Below are positions 61,501 to 64,000 of a DNA stretch of 64,000 nucleotides, one piece after another (the first letter of the stretch is position 1; each line of letters opens with the position of its first letter). Origin of the DNA: Austropuccinia psidii (lineage: Eukaryota; Basidiomycota; Pucciniomycetes; Pucciniales; Sphaerophragmiaceae). The notes under the pieces were generated by a model, which made no database searches, was not told where the DNA came from, and saw only the letters and a program-made list of their open reading frames with translations. The stretch covers positions 70,593,991-70,657,990 of the forward strand of contig JALGQZ010000001.1 of NCBI GenBank assembly GCA_023105745.1. Reading direction: 5' to 3'. Made by a program: the position numbers and the translations under genes.

Positions 61501-62600
61501 AATAACGTAGAAAGTTTCAGCTTATGATACTGAGAGGTTTCAGGCTTTGCAACCTTTTCACCGGTGTCATAGTATTGAAATTATTTTTAAATATATCTTT
61601 GTCTAATATAACAAAGATGAAGTTGGATAATTTAAAAAACAAATTATATTTTCTGTTCCTATGATAAATTTTTTAAATTTTTACCACTATCATATTTTTA
61701 TCAGATGCTTACATATAGTCCATTATAATCGAAGCTAAGCTTCTTGATGACAAGATAAAGAAGATTGACCAGAAGGGTTATCAAAATTATTTCTTTTTAT
61801 AATGTTTTTTCTCATAAGAATATGAGTGAAAAAGGTATTATATCAATATTAATTCATAAATTCATCATTATTAATCATTATTTTTAAGACTGAAAGTATA
61901 GAATCAACTTGAACGAGACCATGATGGTAGTGGTACAGCCCCAATTTCAAAAAATATATTTTATAAAATGTTTTATTATTTTCTTCCTAAAATCATTAGC
62001 ATATCAAAATGGTAATCTTTAGCTATCTTGAAAGACTTTTCATGTATCTCAAACTTCTCCTGTTGATAATATAGATTTTCTAGTATGTTGTATTTTATAC
62101 AAAACTCTTTAAACCACTGATTTTTATTCCTCATATCTTGAGGCTTGTTCAGTTATAAATAAGCTTTTATGAGTGATGATCATTTAAAATTTGGAATTGA
62201 ACCTTTTGGCTTGGTTTCTTGCTTGGTTAATTTAAAACAACAGCCAAAACATGAATTTATTTCAATTTCTTATTCTGGAGACATAAATCCTGGAATCAAA
62301 TTTTCATGAAGTGCATACTCTTAATCTCCTAAAAGATATTAAGGTTAAAATATAAAAAAATAAAGAATGAAAGATTAGCTTATAAATAAAAAAATAAATA
62401 CAAGAGTTTGAAGAAGATATTTAGAAAAACCACTTTCTTAATGGTTGAATATGACTATTTATCGGTATACAGTGGAATTCCCACTTGAACCAGTCCCTCC
62501 AGCTTTCAAAAAAGTTTTCTTATCAAATTGGTAATCTATCTGTGGACTTAAATAGTATTATTTATTCCTATAAGAAATTCCTTCAAAATTGTAACCAATT
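58600..62600 (+). pseudogene. decayed coding-like region, family unknown
   Basis: The plus strand is purine-rich, with short coding-like pieces between many stops. Examples are 59820-60017 (MVKEWVRLIKYSELEIHP), about 60860-61040 (NLVDLNSQKDN..YYDSEEDIENQINK) and about 61360-61500 (LRKLHKKISNLLNNNIKQL). The charged, helical character recalls transposon Gag-like proteins, but no diagnostic motif was seen. A 156-codon ORF on the opposite strand (60730-60260) appears to be its antisense shadow. Confidence 0.25.
60131..60162. other. 12-bp perfect hairpin
   Basis: ACAATCACCTTC (60131-60142) is inversely complementary to 60151-60162, with the 8-nt loop TTAAGAGG. A run of eleven G lies about 100 bp upstream (60021-60031). 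Confidence 0.5.
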
Positions 62601-62601
62601 T

Positions 62602-64000
62602 TGTGATCCTTAGAGGTGTTTTTATATACCCAAAAGACCACAAATAACAAATTATGTTATAATTATAGTTAAATAAAATTATTCATATTATACAAAAAAA
62701 ATTAAAACATAAATATAAAATCTATATATAAATTGAAAAATTTTAATATAATATAAAATAAAAATTACATTGAAATTCAAAGTTGTGAAAATACAATTTT
62801 ACTTGAAAACATTAAGTAAAAATAATTTTTTAAGAAAAATATTAAAAATAAAATATTTTTAAAAAAAAGTTAAATAAAATTTATCATAGATTTTTATCTA
62901 ATAAATACGCTTATAAATATCATTTCATCATTGGATTCCACATAAAAAATAAGATGGGGTCACCTCTGGGTGAAATTTCTGTAGCTCAACTCTCAATAAG
63001 CTTAAATTAAGTTTTAGTATTTTTCTGTATGAAAATTCAAAATCATCAACGCCTTAATTTAATTCACAGCACATTTGGTGTTAATATTCAAATTTTGTGT
63101 TAAAATTGAGGTGTGATGTGTAGGTTAGAAGCTATGAGGAATTGAAGTATTTTCAATTGAAATGTCAAAATGTGTGCATGTATTACATGAGTGAAAATTG
63201 ATTTACATATGAGGTATCAATTATTACAGTTGTTTAATGTAAAAACTCAATTCAATTACATATGTAAATTAAAAGTATAATAAATGATGAGGGATTAAAG
63301 AAAAAATAAATTGGAAAGATTAATTTTGGGTGGGAGGGGAAAGGAATCTTGGCTCCAAGGGTGCCAGACTCCCCCAAATTCCTTTCTGACAGGCATGGGA
63401 TGTCAAAATTCATGAAATATTTCATCAATTTGGGCCTGGAATTGAGTCAAAAGGTCTGTGACTCAATTGATGATGAGGTTTTGATACCAACCAGAACAGT
63501 TTTAATTGTTGCTAAGAGGGTAAAACAACCCTTAAGTTAAAACAATCTTAGTTAAAAGAGTTTTAGCTGTTTTTGACGTCTCTGAAACACATTCTGATGT
63601 GTTTTGAAGGCTTGAAACCAGGAATTGCTATAGCAATGGCTGATTTAAGGGTCTAAAATGGCTGAAACCAGCCCTTTTTGGTCTAAAACATCGGTAAATA
63701 ATGCCATAATTGGCTTTTCTGTTGTCAGAGTGTTTCTCACAGCTGGAAGGAGTAAATTTTACTTTTTTAGTAAGAAAATTGGTGGCTATAAAAGAATTTC
63801 TTTTTTGCCCCACTTTGCTCTTCATGTTAGAATCTTTTCATTTTATGATTAGTTTAAAAATTGTTGAACAAATCAATAAAATATTTCAACCACAGCTTTT
63901 ATATCATTTTAAACCCTTTAACCATGTTAAAAATTAATTATAATCATTATTTTTAACTCTTATGATCATTTTTTACCCTTGAACCATACCAAAAATGAAT
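62602..64000 (+). repeat. LTR of Gypsy family B, cut by the window end
   Basis: It begins TGTGATCCTTAGAGGTGT and stays collinear with the other family-B LTRs to the last base, including TATAAAA at 63787-63793. About 1.4 of the expected 1.8 kb is inside the window. No polypurine tract precedes it, so it is either a solo LTR or the 5' LTR of an element lying to the right. Confidence 0.9.

Noticed and set aside
62200..62290. A GDINPG-like stretch suggesting a LINE
   Set aside because: A single short match in a frame with stops; no endonuclease or reverse transcriptase blocks around it.

Overview
The window looks like nuclear DNA from a very AT-rich, transposon-laden fungal genome. The best fit is a rust fungus (Pucciniales) with a large repeat-filled genome, such as Austropuccinia psidii. 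This rests on one gene with eight short GT-AG introns (65-103 nt), two intron-containing nuclear tRNA genes, and chromodomain Ty3/Gypsy elements whose decayed polyproteins look rust-like. The species name is an inference.

Left part (1-6300): a decayed hAT transposase (about 1210-3251), an intron-bearing tRNA-Trp (3497-3591), a short GC-richer segment with nested stems (3601-3660), and the one clearly intact protein gene. That gene is a citrate synthase on the minus strand (3814-5984) with nine exons and 500 codons. Its eighth exon is only 8 nt long and carries two bases of the catalytic Asp codon. The protein ends in -AKL, a peroxisomal targeting type. Its upstream region (to 6294) carries a perfect TGACGTCA and a 14-bp palindrome.

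6298-13880: a PIF/Harbinger DNA transposon of 7,583 bp with 70-bp terminal inverted repeats and a TAA target duplication. Its minus-strand transposase is degenerate and is interrupted near its C-terminus by a 1,500-bp solo LTR (10961-12460, duplication CCAAT). 13884-20646 is AT-rich with no recognisable gene.

20652-30043: a complete but dead Ty3/Gypsy chromovirus on the minus strand (family A; duplication GATAT). 31504-32358 is a copy of a repeat 'C'. 32632-34469 is a solo LTR of a second Gypsy family (B) in minus orientation (duplication CCTTC). 35687-45717 is a decayed family-B Gypsy element on the plus strand whose two flanks do not match. Directly after it, 45718-46576 is a second, truncated copy of repeat C.

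46577-57140 is mostly gene-free: first a strand-asymmetric G-poor tract, then one 119-codon ORF, then about 8.5 kb of very AT-rich DNA. At 57155-57345 there is an isolated GC-rich island able to form several strong hairpins, immediately beside an intron-containing tRNA-Phe (57407-57489, minus). This island is the best candidate for an unrecognised structured RNA. 58255-62600 holds decayed coding-like sequence without a recognised family. A family-B LTR runs from 62602 off the end of the window.

Apart from citrate synthase and the two tRNAs, nothing here looks like a working host gene. The rest records several layers of transposon insertion and decay.
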